The translations under genes and the position numbers were made by a program. The notes beneath the pieces are model-generated. The model made no database searches. It had not been told where the DNA came from and saw nothing but the letters and a program-made list of their open reading frames with translations. 64,000 nucleotides of DNA, from assembly GCA_900544195.1 (NCBI GenBank), contig UQUJ01000001.1, positions 1-64,000 on the forward strand, in the 5' to 3' direction. Within the stretch, counting starts at the first letter, position 1. Every line of letters starts with the position of its first letter. Source of the stretch: an uncultured Alistipes sp. (GTDB taxonomy: Bacteria > Bacteroidota > Bacteroidia > Bacteroidales > UBA932). This document shows, in pieces, positions 16,652 to 27,500 of this stretch.

Positions 16652-19600
16652 ATGGGACTCAGGTTGGCGCTATCAATATTCATCACGGCAGTGGCGTCTT
16701 TGCTTTGCTCCGTTCCCGCATGGTCGGACGGGACTCTTTCCTGCATGAAATGCCTGAATGTGGAGGACGGCCTGTCACAAAGCATGGTTTACTGCATACA
16801 TCAGGACAGCCGTGGCTTTATGTGGTTCGGCACTCAGGATGGCCTGAACCGTTACGACGGACATGAGATAGTGGTGTTCAGAAGGAATCCGGATGATCCT
16901 CAATCTGTCGGAAGCGACAACTATTTCACCATTTTCGAGAATGATGACCATAAGCTTTGGCTTGGCACTTTCAATGGGGTGTTCATATATGATCCTCGGC
17001 TTGAGAAATTCACGTTCTTTGATGCCCATACCGAGGAGGGCAAGGCTGTAGGCGGCAAGGCTAGAAGCATCTGCAGGGATCGTTCGGGAAATGTCTGGAT
17101 CGCCTGCCAGAATGGTGAGGTGTTCAGATATGACTCTGAGGGTGGACTTGTGGAATTCAATCTTGAGAAATTACTCGGCATGGACGCCACTGTGCCGATC
17201 AATCTCCGACGTATAGAGACGGATTCCAAAGGAAAGGTCTGGGTGGCGACATACGGGAACGGTGTGTTGTGCCTTGATCCGGAGGCCTCATCCGTGACTC
17301 GCTTCGTCATCAGTGAGACTGACCCCGAAATGAACGATGTGAACACATTGTACATTCTCTCGGATAACAATATCCTTTTGGGCACTTCGGCCAAGGGGGT
17401 TCAGTCGCTTGACTGCAAGAGCGGGAAAATCACTCCTTTTCTTGAAAGAGAGCCTGTCAGCGGGAACACTCTTTTTGTCCGCCAGATCATAGGATGCTCC
17501 GACAAGATGATCTGGATAGGCACGGAGTCCGGGGTGTATGTCTATAATATGAAATCATCCAGAGTCTCGTCGTTGAACCATACCTACGGAGACCCGTACT
17601 CATTGTCGGACAACGCTGTCCATTCGATTTATGAGGATCGGGACGGAGGAGTTTGGGTAGGGACTTATTTCGGCGGGGTCAATTATATTCAGAAATCGCC
17701 GGAGTTCGAGAGATTCTACAATATTCCCGGAAAGAACACCATTGGCGGCAAGAGGATAAGTGAGTTTTGTCAGGGTGATTCCGGAATGATGTGGATAGCG
17801 ACCGAGGATGCCGGATTGTTCAGCTTCGATCCAGGGAGCAGGTCGTTTTCAGCGGTCAATGTCCCTGCCGGGAACATCCATGCGCTGATGTATGACAGCG
17901 GCAGACTTTGGGTCGGGTCATTCGCCGAGGGACTTTTCATCATGGACACATCCACGGGAAGGATCCGTCGGCTGGGAATGTCATCCGGTCAGGCTGGCAT
18001 GAAGAACAACTCAATCTATGCTGTCTTCAAGGATTCATGGGGAACAGTCTGGATCGGGATGATGTCCGGACTCTATCGTTATGTGTCAGGGGAGGACATC
18101 TTTGAGGAAGCAGGCCCTGACGGGCCGTCTGACGTGCAGGTGAATGACATCGTTGAAGACGCGGGTGGCCGCCTGTGGTTTGCCACTATGGGTGAAGGAA
18201 TATATTCGTACGACAGGCAGACAGGTGTTTGGCGGCGTTACATGAATGTGTCCTCGTCGTACGGTACTTCCGGAAGTTATGTCGCCTGCCTTTTGGAGGA
18301 TGGCCGCGGAAGGCTGTGGGCCGGCACCGAGGGGGACGGTCTTTGCCTGTATGACAAGGACACGGATTCTTTCTCATCGGTCATCAACACCAGGAACGGT
18401 CTTTTGAGTGATGTCGTGTCCTGTCTTGAATGTGACCGGAGCGGAAACATCTGGGGAGGCACCAACAAGGGGCTTTTCCGCATGGATGCGGTGACTTTCG
18501 GAGTGAGGACCTATACCCATTCCAACGGTCTGCCGTCAGACCAGTTCAACTACAAGTCATGTTTCATGGACATTGCGGGGAAGATGTATTTCGGCAGCAT
18601 AAACGGCTTCGTGTCTTTTGTTCCTGAGCGGATGTCCAAGGAGAACCGGAGGCCGGAGGTCTGCATGACCGACCTTCTTGTGAATAACCGGAAGGTTAGA
18701 CCGGGAGATCAGTACGGACTGCTTGACTCTTCGATCATGGACACAAAACGTCTTGTCGTGCGTCCGGGTATCAAGAACTTCACATTGTGCATGACGGAGA
18801 TCAACTATGTGCCGGCGCACAACACAAACTGGTACTACAGTCTTGAGAACTGGGACAGGCAGTGGATCCCCGCCAAGATGCCGGCCAGGGTGACATATTC
18901 AAACCTTCCGGCAGGAAAGTACGTCCTTCATGTCCGGGCGGACAACATTGACTCGACCGACGCCGCATCCTTGGAGATAGTGGTCAAACCTCCGTTCCAC
19001 AGAACCACTTTCGCTTATGTGATGTATTTCGTCCTCATGACATGTGCGTCGGGTGTCGGTTTCTCTTTGGCCAAGAGAAAGATGGAACGAGAGAAGGAAG
19101 AAGGCGAGCGGAGACGCAATGAAGAGAAGGAAAGGGAAATCTACAAGGCGAAGATAACGTTCTTTTCAAACATAACCCACGAGATAAGAACACCTTTGAG
19201 CCTGATGAAGATGCCTTTGGAAGAAATCATCAGTCATCGGACAAAATCGGATGCGGATTATGACAACCTGCTTATCATAAGGGACAACACAGACCGTTTG
19301 ATGAATCTGGTGAATCAGTTGCTTGATTTCAGGAAGGTGAATGGCAGCGGGATCGAGCCGCAATTTGTCCGCGCGGATTTGACCAAGGTCCTCGGGGGAG
19401 TGGTTCATAGGTTTCTTCCGTCCGCCAGACTGAAGGGCTGTGATCTGGAAAGTGACATCCCTGAATCTCTTATGGCGGATGTTGACGTGGAAATGTTTGT
19501 CAAGATTGTGAGCAATCTGCTTTCCAATGCCCTCAAGCATGCCGACGGCCACATCTGGATCACCATGGCGCAGGTGGCGGACAGTTGTGAGATTTCCGTG

Positions 19601-20617
19601 ACCAATGATGGCGACAGGATTCCTCCTGAACTTTCGGAGAAGATATTTTCTCCGTATTTCAAGGTGGATGAGAATTCCGACGGCTTTGGAATAGGTTTGC
19701 CTTTCGCCAGATCAATGGCTGAGATTCATAAGGGAAGCCTGGGGTTGACGGATGGGCCTGACGGGATGACCCGGTTCACAATAACACTGCCTCTTGAGCA
19801 GGAGAATGCGTTCAGGTGTCTGGATAATGTTCTTGAGGCGCCTGAAATCGTGACGGGCGGTTCATCGACGGATTCTGAAAAGACTCTGCTTCTTGTTGAG
19901 GACGATATGCCGTTTGTGGATTTCATAACCAGACATCTGAGCGGGAAATACAATATCATCAAGGCGGGAGGCGGGAAGCGCGCTCTTGAGATCTTGTCCA
20001 ATAACCATGTCGATCTGGTGCTCTCGGATGTGGTTATGCCCGGCATGAATGGAATCGAGCTTTGCAGGGCGATCAAGGGCGATCCGCGTCTCAGGCATAT
20101 TCCTGTGATATTCCTGACAGCGGAGGTCTCTCCTCAGTTCAAGGCCGACGCCGCGTTGGCTGGTGCGGATGACTATCTGGGAAAGCCGGTTTATATGGAC
20201 TTCCTCGTCAGCAGCATTGAGAACCAGCTCAGGAACGGTTACGTTTCCGAGACAATAAGGAACATCGGAGAGACTGAACCAAGCAATCTTGTCTATACCA
20301 AGGCTGATGAAAGTTTCCTGAACGCTTTGACGCAACTTATCAACGACCATCTTGAGGAGGCGGACTTGGATGTCAACAAACTCGCTTCATTGATGAATAT
20401 GAGCCGTGCCACACTTTACAGGAAAGTGAAGGAGTCTCTCAAGGTGACGCCTAATGACTTTATTCGCGTCGTAAGGCTCAAGAAAGCGGCGGAACTCTTG
20501 CGGCAGAAAGAGTATCGGATAAATGAAATCGCCTACATCACAGGCTTCAGTTCGTCATCATATTTCTCACGGTGCTTTTATCGGCAATATGGTGTACTGC
20601 CAAAGGATTTCTGCTAA
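16652..20617 (+). CDS. Hybrid two-component system sensor-regulator (HTCS)
   Basis: 1321 residues in one chain. Order: signal peptide; periplasmic beta-propeller repeats (many W-G-T/W-I-G motifs, about 35-690); a Y_Y_Y-type domain (about 700-775); a membrane helix (about 786-808); a histidine kinase with phospho-acceptor His843 (NITHEIRTPLS) and an ATPase domain (FGIGLPFARS); a receiver domain with Asp1126 (LVLSDVVMPG); and a C-terminal AraC-type DNA-binding domain. It would sense an oligosaccharide in the periplasm and activate the polysaccharide locus just downstream. All key residues appear intact. Its leader contains the mini-murA remnant. Confidence 0.95.
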   Translation: MGLRLALSIFITAVASLLCSVPAWSDGTLSCMKCLNVEDGLSQSMVYCIHQDSRGFMWFGTQDGLNRYDGHEIVVFRRNPDDPQSVGSDNYFTIFENDDHKLWLGTFNGVFIYDPRLEKFTFFDAHTEEGKAVGGKARSICRDRSGNVWIACQNGEVFRYDSEGGLVEFNLEKLLGMDATVPINLRRIETDSKGKVWVATYGNGVLCLDPEASSVTRFVISETDPEMNDVNTLYILSDNNILLGTSAKGVQSLDCKSGKITPFLEREPVSGNTLFVRQIIGCSDKMIWIGTESGVYVYNMKSSRVSSLNHTYGDPYSLSDNAVHSIYEDRDGGVWVGTYFGGVNYIQKSPEFERFYNIPGKNTIGGKRISEFCQGDSGMMWIATEDAGLFSFDPGSRSFSAVNVPAGNIHALMYDSGRLWVGSFAEGLFIMDTSTGRIRRLGMSSGQAGMKNNSIYAVFKDSWGTVWIGMMSGLYRYVSGEDIFEEAGPDGPSDVQVNDIVEDAGGRLWFATMGEGIYSYDRQTGVWRRYMNVSSSYGTSGSYVACLLEDGRGRLWAGTEGDGLCLYDKDTDSFSSVINTRNGLLSDVVSCLECDRSGNIWGGTNKGLFRMDAVTFGVRTYTHSNGLPSDQFNYKSCFMDIAGKMYFGSINGFVSFVPERMSKENRRPEVCMTDLLVNNRKVRPGDQYGLLDSSIMDTKRLVVRPGIKNFTLCMTEINYVPAHNTNWYYSLENWDRQWIPAKMPARVTYSNLPAGKYVLHVRADNIDSTDAASLEIVVKPPFHRTTFAYVMYFVLMTCASGVGFSLAKRKMEREKEEGERRRNEEKEREIYKAKITFFSNITHEIRTPLSLMKMPLEEIISHRTKSDADYDNLLIIRDNTDRLMNLVNQLLDFRKVNGSGIEPQFVRADLTKVLGGVVHRFLPSARLKGCDLESDIPESLMADVDVEMFVKIVSNLLSNALKHADGHIWITMAQVADSCEISVTNDGDRIPPELSEKIFSPYFKVDENSDGFGIGLPFARSMAEIHKGSLGLTDGPDGMTRFTITLPLEQENAFRCLDNVLEAPEIVTGGSSTDSEKTLLLVEDDMPFVDFITRHLSGKYNIIKAGGGKRALEILSNNHVDLVLSDVVMPGMNGIELCRAIKGDPRLRHIPVIFLTAEVSPQFKADAALAGADDYLGKPVYMDFLVSSIENQLRNGYVSETIRNIGETEPSNLVYTKADESFLNALTQLINDHLEEADLDVNKLASLMNMSRATLYRKVKESLKVTPNDFIRVVRLKKAAELLRQKEYRINEIAYITGFSSSSYFSRCFYRQYGVLPKDFC

Positions 20618-20645
20618 GAAAGCCCTCTGGGGGAGTGTTTGGGAC

Positions 20646-20676
20646 ACGATTTTGATATTTTATGAAACGATTTTGA
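20646..20676 (+). promoter_or_regulatory. Candidate HTCS operator: direct repeat
   Basis: ACGATTTTGA occurs at 20646-20655 and 20667-20676, 21 bp apart (two helical turns), and a similar CGTTTTGA follows at 20679. AraC-type regulators often bind such same-face direct repeats. It lies 47-77 bp upstream of the GH127 gene. Confidence 0.5.
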
Positions 20677-20706
20677 CCCGTTTTGAGACGGGTTTTATCT
20701 TTTTTT
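20676..20706 (+). terminator. Weak terminator or attenuator hairpin
   Basis: Stem ACCCGT / ACGGGT with a 6-nt loop, followed by TTTATC and a T run. It lies between the regulator and the GH127 gene, so it may separate their transcripts. Confidence 0.5.
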
Positions 20707-20722
20707 GCACACAGAAATATCA

Positions 20723-23700
20723 ATGAAAATGAAACCACTGAAGACCATTGTCTCGCTTTGCATGCTTTGGCTGGCCATGGCCGGTTACGCGAAAGCTGAC
20801 GCCACGCTGAATGAACCCATCAGTTTTTCAAGTGTAACCGTTGAGGATTCATTCTGGCAGCCCAGAATTAAACGGCTCTCCGAAGTGACCGTCCCGTTTT
20901 GCCTTGACCAGTGTGCCAAAAAGACGCACAGGGTCGATAACTTCGCCATAGCGGCGGGGGTAAGGGAAGGTCGTTTCGAGGGTCTTTTCTATGACGATTC
21001 CGATTTGTACAAGATGATAGAAGGTGCGTCCTATTCTCTTCAGAACACTCCGGACAAGGTGTTGGAGTCTCAATTGGACAGCATCATCGCCTTGATCGCC
21101 GGAGCGCAGGGAAAGGATGGCTACATCAACACCTACTACACGTTAAAGATGCCTGGCAAGCGCTGGACTGACATGGACAAGCATGAGATGTACTGTGGCG
21201 GGCATCTTATCGAGGCTGGCATCGCCTATTATAAAGCCACAGGCAAACGCGTGCTGCTGGATGTGGCCGAAAGATTCGCGGAATATCTTGTCTCGGAATT
21301 CGGTCCCGGCAAAAAGGATTGGGTTCCAGGGCATCCCGAAATCGAGCTTGCCTTGATCCGCCTTTATCATGAGACGTCCAAGAAAGAATATCTGGATCTG
21401 GCTCATTTCCTGTTGGAGGAAAGAGGCCGCGGCAAAGCCGACTGGAAGGCGTATGACTATTATATTGACAAAGTTCCTGTCGCGGAACTTAGCAAGATCG
21501 GAGGCCATGCAGTGCGCGCGATGTATCTGCTTACCGGAATGGCTGACTATTCGGCGACTTCCGGAGACACTTCTTACATCGCCGCTTTGGACAGGCTTTG
21601 GGATAATGTGGTGAAGACCAGGATGTATCTGACCGGCGGGATCGGCTCCTCGCGCCGCAATGAAGGCTTCACCGAGGACTATGACCTGCCGAACAAGGAC
21701 GCCTATTGCGAGACCTGCGCCTCCGTCGGAATGGTGATGTGGAACCAGCGCATGAATATGCTCAAAGGGGAGTCCCGGTATGTGGATGTCTTGGAACGCG
21801 CGATGTACAACGGCGCGCTTGCGGGAATATCCTTGTCCAGCGACAGGTTCTTCTATGTCAATCCTTTGGCTTCGGACGGCGATCATCACAGAAAGCCTTG
21901 GTACGGCACTGCCTGCTGCCCGAGCCAGATCTCAAGGTTCCTTCCGTCAGTCGGTGGCTACATCTATGCCCGGTCGGATGATGCGCTGTGGGTCAATCTT
22001 TATGTGTCCGGCAAGGTGGAGACGGAGATCTCAGGCGTGAAGACAACATTCAGCCAGAAAACCGAATATCCTTGGGACGGAACTGTCTCGATGACAGTCT
22101 CTCCGGAGAAAAAGACCGCTTTCGCCGTCAGACTTCGCATCCCTGGCTGGTGTGAGGAATATAATGTCTCTGTCAATGGAAAGAAGGTCCGGTACGTTCT
22201 GGACGGAGGCTATGTGGTGCTTGAAAGAAAATGGAGGAAAGGCGACCGGATTGTCTTTGAAATGAATATGCCGGTGAAGGTTGTCACCTCCGATCCTAAA
22301 GTGAAGGCCAACATTGGAAAGCGCGCCATACAGAGAGGTCCGATCGTCTATTGCATGGAGCAGGTGGACAACGCTGGTTTTGATGCCATAAGGCTCACGT
22401 CGGATGATGTTTTCCAGTGCGTGTTCGAGCCGGAGACACTTGGTGGAGTATGCACGGTCACAGCCTCTTCAAACGGGCGTTCCGTCAGGTTTGTCCCGTA
22501 TTACGCATGGGACAACAGAGCTCCGGGCAAGATGAAGGTCTGGGTGGAATACGAATCAAACACTATTGACAAACAATCAAGATTGCGGCCGACCGCTTAT
22601 CAGGAACTGCCTTTGGGAGCGGTCAAGGCCGAAGGCTGGCTTAAAGAGATGCTGCTCAGGCAAAGTAACGGGATGACATCCCGGATGGATGTCCTTTATC
22701 CTCAGGTGATGGGGGACAGAAACGGATGGTTGGGAGGAGACGGAGACCAATGGGAAAGAGGGCCGTATTGGATTGACGGTCTTCTGCCGCTGGCGTATAT
22801 TCTTGATGATCAGGATTTGAAGGACAAGGCCAAGCCGTGGATAGAGTGGGCTTTGGCAAGCCAGCGTGAGGATGGTTTCTTCGGCCCGGACCGGGACTAT
22901 CCCTACGAGAGTGGACTTCAGAGAAACAATTCACATGACTGGTGGCCAAGGATAGTGGTCCTGAAGGTTCTGCAGCAGTATTGGTCGGCGACAGGTGACG
23001 AAAGGGTGATTGATTTCATGCGCAGGTACTTCAGGTACCAGCTCGCGACATTGCCTGAGACACCTCTTGGCAGGTGGACTTTCTGGGCGGAATACAGGGC
23101 CTGTGACAATCTGAACATGGTGCTGTGGCTTTATGATGTCACCAAAGAGTCTTGGTTGATTGATCTTGCCGGCGTTCTTCATGCTCAGGGACACGATTAT
23201 GTCAAGATGTTTCTGGAAAGTGACGACCTTCACAGACTGAGCACCATCCACTGCGTGAATCTTGCGCAGGGCATCAAGGAACCGGTGGTTTATTGGAGGG
23301 TGGATCCGGATCAGAAGTATCTGGACGCTGTTGACAAGGCGTTCTCGGACATCCGTCAGTACAACGGTTTCCCGAACGGAATGTTCGGCGGTGACGAGGC
23401 TCTTCACGGCAACAATCCGACGCAGGGCTCGGAGTTGTGCTCGGCGGTTGAGCTGATGTATTCTCTGGAAGAGATGGCGAAGGTTACCGGTCGGCTTGAA
23501 TATGTTGACCATCTGGAACGTATCGCTTTCAATGCCTTGCCGTCCCAGATAACGGATGACTTCACGGCGCGTCAGTATTTCCAGCAACCCAATCAGGTCA
23601 TGGTGACCAGGTGTATTCATAATTTTGACATCAACCACGGGAACACAGACCTTGTGTTTGGCCTTTTGACCGGCTATCCTTGCTGCACATCGAACTTGCA

Positions 23701-24502
23701 CCAAGGCTGGCCCAAGTTTACCCGTAATCTTTGGCTGTCGTCTCCTGACGGAGGTCTTGCCGCTCTGGCATATTCCCCGTCCTCCGTCAGAAAGAGCTTC
23801 TCCGGGGTTGATGTCTTGATTATGGAGAAGACCCGTTATCCAATGGACGGAAGGATTGATTTTGAGGTTTCTGTCCCATCTGGTGGCAAAGTGTCGTTCC
23901 CTTTGCATCTGCGCGTTCCGTCATGGAGCGTCAGACCGAGCCTGACAGTCAACGGAGAACCGGTTTCTGTCACGGTGGGCAGCATGGCTGTCCTGGACAG
24001 GGAATGGTCTGACGGCGACCGTGTGGTGTTGGATCTTCCGATGGAGGTGTCTTTGAGTGAATGGTATGAGAATTCCGTGGCGGTGGAGAGGGGCCCGCTG
24101 GTGTACGCTTTGAAGATGAAGGAGAAGTGGGTCAAGTGTGACATTGGGGAAGAGAATTCCATTTATGGCAATGACTATTGGGAGGTGCTCCCGGAATCTC
24201 CGTGGAACTATGGAATAATCGATCCCGCCAAATCCTCCCTGTCAGATTGCTTTGAGGTGAAGGTGGATGAGAAACTCCTTGACAGTGAATGGTATTGGAA
24301 TCCTGAGTCGGCTCCGGTGTCAATCATGGTCAACGCCAAACGGATCCCTTCATGGACTCTCTACAACAGTATGGCCGGCCCGCAGCCTTACAGCCGCATG
24401 TATGGCCCGGACACCAAGGATGTCCCGGTGGAGCGCATCACGCTGATTCCATACGGATGCACTACTTTGAGAATTTCGGAGTTCCCCGTCATCAAGGAAT
24501 AA
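20723..24502 (+). CDS. Double GH127 (DUF1680) beta-L-arabinofuranosidase-like enzyme
   Basis: From the Met at 20723 it has 1259 residues with a signal peptide (to about 26). Two complete DUF1680 (alpha/alpha)6 modules occur in tandem. The first has the zinc/nucleophile set Glu330, Cys332, Cys398 and Cys399 (CETC, CCPS), with the same spacing as HypBA1 Glu338/Cys340/Cys417/Cys418. The second has Glu904, Cys906, Cys987 and Cys988 (ELC, PCCTS). Both sites therefore look active. The expected reaction is hydrolysis of terminal beta-L-arabinofuranose from plant glycans such as extensin or pectin. It is the first gene of the locus downstream of the HTCS, with SusC 36 bp behind. Confidence 0.88.
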   Translation: MKMKPLKTIVSLCMLWLAMAGYAKADATLNEPISFSSVTVEDSFWQPRIKRLSEVTVPFCLDQCAKKTHRVDNFAIAAGVREGRFEGLFYDDSDLYKMIEGASYSLQNTPDKVLESQLDSIIALIAGAQGKDGYINTYYTLKMPGKRWTDMDKHEMYCGGHLIEAGIAYYKATGKRVLLDVAERFAEYLVSEFGPGKKDWVPGHPEIELALIRLYHETSKKEYLDLAHFLLEERGRGKADWKAYDYYIDKVPVAELSKIGGHAVRAMYLLTGMADYSATSGDTSYIAALDRLWDNVVKTRMYLTGGIGSSRRNEGFTEDYDLPNKDAYCETCASVGMVMWNQRMNMLKGESRYVDVLERAMYNGALAGISLSSDRFFYVNPLASDGDHHRKPWYGTACCPSQISRFLPSVGGYIYARSDDALWVNLYVSGKVETEISGVKTTFSQKTEYPWDGTVSMTVSPEKKTAFAVRLRIPGWCEEYNVSVNGKKVRYVLDGGYVVLERKWRKGDRIVFEMNMPVKVVTSDPKVKANIGKRAIQRGPIVYCMEQVDNAGFDAIRLTSDDVFQCVFEPETLGGVCTVTASSNGRSVRFVPYYAWDNRAPGKMKVWVEYESNTIDKQSRLRPTAYQELPLGAVKAEGWLKEMLLRQSNGMTSRMDVLYPQVMGDRNGWLGGDGDQWERGPYWIDGLLPLAYILDDQDLKDKAKPWIEWALASQREDGFFGPDRDYPYESGLQRNNSHDWWPRIVVLKVLQQYWSATGDERVIDFMRRYFRYQLATLPETPLGRWTFWAEYRACDNLNMVLWLYDVTKESWLIDLAGVLHAQGHDYVKMFLESDDLHRLSTIHCVNLAQGIKEPVVYWRVDPDQKYLDAVDKAFSDIRQYNGFPNGMFGGDEALHGNNPTQGSELCSAVELMYSLEEMAKVTGRLEYVDHLERIAFNALPSQITDDFTARQYFQQPNQVMVTRCIHNFDINHGNTDLVFGLLTGYPCCTSNLHQGWPKFTRNLWLSSPDGGLAALAYSPSSVRKSFSGVDVLIMEKTRYPMDGRIDFEVSVPSGGKVSFPLHLRVPSWSVRPSLTVNGEPVSVTVGSMAVLDREWSDGDRVVLDLPMEVSLSEWYENSVAVERGPLVYALKMKEKWVKCDIGEENSIYGNDYWEVLPESPWNYGIIDPAKSSLSDCFEVKVDEKLLDSEWYWNPESAPVSIMVNAKRIPSWTLYNSMAGPQPYSRMYGPDTKDVPVERITLIPYGCTTLRISEFPVIKE

Positions 24503-24538
24503 ATATAGCAATTAATTACCAATCTTATTTAATCATTT

Positions 24539-27500
24539 ATGAATCCAAAACAAATCAGAGTCGGCCTTTTGTCCTTGCTGGCGCTCTTTGCGATGGCACT
24601 TGATGTGTCTGCGCAGAAGAGGACGGTTTCCGGACACGTCACTGACACAGAGGGAGTTCCTATGGTGGGTGTAGGAATTCTGGTCAAAGGAGAAGGGCGA
24701 GGTGTCATTTCGGGCCAGGACGGAAGCTGGTCCATTTCAGTATCTCCTGAAAATGTCCTTGAGTTCTCTTTGCTGGGCTTTCAGACACAGGAGATCACGG
24801 TCGGAGACAGGACTGTCATTGATGTCAGACTGGAATTGAAGGCCAATGAGCTTGACGATGTCACTGTCGTGGCTTTCGCGAAGCAGAAGAAGGAGAGCAT
24901 CATCGCTTCCGTCTCGGCGGTTAATCCTAAGGAACTTAAAATCCCTTCAAGCAACCTGACGACGGCTTTGGCCGGACGTGTCTCCGGAGTGATCTCATAT
25001 CAGGTCAGCGGAGAGCCGGGCCAGGACAACGCCCAGTTCTTTGTCCGTGGAATCTCGTCCTTTGGAGCCTCGGCGAAGAAGGATCCGCTTATCCTGATTG
25101 ACAACATTGAGATGTCGTCCTCTGATCTGGCACGTCTGACCACTGACGACATCGCCAGCTTCTCGGTGATGAAAGACGCCACGGCGGCCGCTCTTTACGG
25201 CGCCCGTGGAGCCAACGGTGTCATCCTCATAACCACCAAGAGCGGAATGGAAGGCAAGGCGAAACTGAATTTCCGTTACGAGACCTCCATCAGCCAGCCG
25301 ACCCGTGAAGTGGAGTTCGCTGATCCCGTGACTTACATGTCGCTACACAATGAGGCGGTCAAGACCCGCAATCCGATCGCTCCGGCTCCATATTCACAGG
25401 AGAAGATCGCCAACACCAGACTCGCGGACCGCAACACGAATGTGTTTCCGGCGACGGACTGGTACGATATGCTGTTCAAGCCGGCCACAGTCAACCAGCG
25501 GTTCAATTTCAACCTCAGCGGTGGTGGCCAGATTTCGAATTATTATATTTCCGGAGCCTACACCCGTGACAACGGAGTGCTGAAATCGGACTCGAACAAC
25601 AACTTCACCAACAACATCAATCTGAACAAGTATGTGCTGAGGGCCAATTTCAACGTGAATGTGACGAAGAGCACCAAGGTGACAATCCGCCTTCACGGAG
25701 CGTTCGATGACTATCAAGGGCCGCTTCAGGGCGGAAGCGAGCTTTACGAGATGGCGATGAACGCCAACCCTGTGGCTTTCCCGGCTTTCTACCGCACTGA
25801 CGACGGTATTCTGGAGCCGCGCAAGCACACGATGTTCGGAACGAACGATGACAACACTTATGTGAACCCGTACGCGGAGATGGTCAAGGGGTTCAAGCAA
25901 TATTCATCCTCGACCATGCTCGCGCAGGTGGAAGTCCGGCAGGATTTCAGTGAATTGATAACCAAAGGCTTGTCGGGAAGGGTGCTTGTCAACACAGACC
26001 GGTATTCCTATTTTGATGTCCGCCGTGAGTCAAAGCCTTATTTTTATTCTTTGGCCACATATGACAGGGACAACGGTTTCTATACCGTCCGTTCCGTCAA
26101 CGAAGGCAGCAACGCCCTGTCTTACACGGAAGGAGCGAAGGATGTCAATTCTTCCCTCTACATGGAGGCGGCCATTGACTATGCCCGTAAATTCAAGGAC
26201 AGGCACAATGTTACAGGACTTCTGGTCTACACAATGCAACAGCGCCTTTACGGCAACGCCGGCTCACTTCAAAAATCTCTCCCTTACAGGAATATGGGAC
26301 TGGCCGGCCGTTTTACCTACGACTATGACAGCCGCTACTTCATGGAGGCGAACTTTGGCTACAACGGTTCGGAGCGCTTCAACGCCAAGCATCGCTGGGG
26401 GTTCTTCCCTTCGGCCGGTCTGGGCTACATCATCTCCAATGAGAAATTCTGGGAGCCTCTCAAGAACACGGTCTCTTTGCTTAAACTCAAGGCCACATAC
26501 GGTCTTGTCGGAAATGACGCCATAGGCAACGAAAGGTTCTTCTATCTCTCGAATGTGGATCTCAACAGCAGTCTCCACGGCATTTCGTTCGGCACGACCA
26601 TCAACACCACGAAACCGGGGGTGTCCATCTCCCAGTATGCCAATCCGGAGATCACTTGGGAGATTTCCCGAAAGATGAACCTCGGTGTCGAACTTGGACT
26701 GTTCGATGACCTGAACGTCCAGTTTGACTACTTCACGGAGAACAGAAGCAATATCCTTATGCCGCGCGCCTATATTCCTTCAACCGCAGGCTACGAGGCG
26801 ACCATCAGCGCCAACATCGGCGAAGCTGTGGGACATGGATGCGAGGTGGCTGTGCAGTACAATCATTCCTTCGCGAACGGGATGTGGATTATGGGCAACG
26901 GCAACTTCACCTACGCCACCAGCGAGTACAAGTTCTACGAGGAGCCCGACTATGCTGACACGCCTTGGCTTTCCCACAAAGGCCGCTCGCTCGGTCAGGT
27001 CTATGGCTATGTCGCCGAACGTCTGTTCGTTGACGATGCCGAGGTCGCCAATTCTCCTCTCCAGAATTTCGGAGGAAATGTCCCGACCCAGGCCGGTGAC
27101 ATCAAGTACAAGGACATCAACAACGACGGCATCATCAGTGAGCTGGACAAGGTGGCCATCGGTTACCCTGTGACCCCGGAAATCATCTACGGATTCGGTG
27201 TCTCCCTTGGCTACAAGGGATTTGACCTGTCCTGCTTCTTTCAGGGTTCAGGCCGTTCCTCCTTCTGGATAGATCCCGCGAAGGTCTCTCCTTTCAAGGG
27301 TGGCCAGCGCGCCTTGATGAAGAGCATCGCGGATGATGTCTGGACCGAGGAAAACCGGAACATCCGTGCTTTCTGGCCACGTCTTTCGGAGGAACAGAAC
27401 GCCAATAACAGCCAGGTCAGCACGTGGTTCATGAGAGATGGCTCGTTCCTGCGCCTGAAGTCGGCGGAGTTCGGCTACACGATTCCGGACAAACTCTCAA

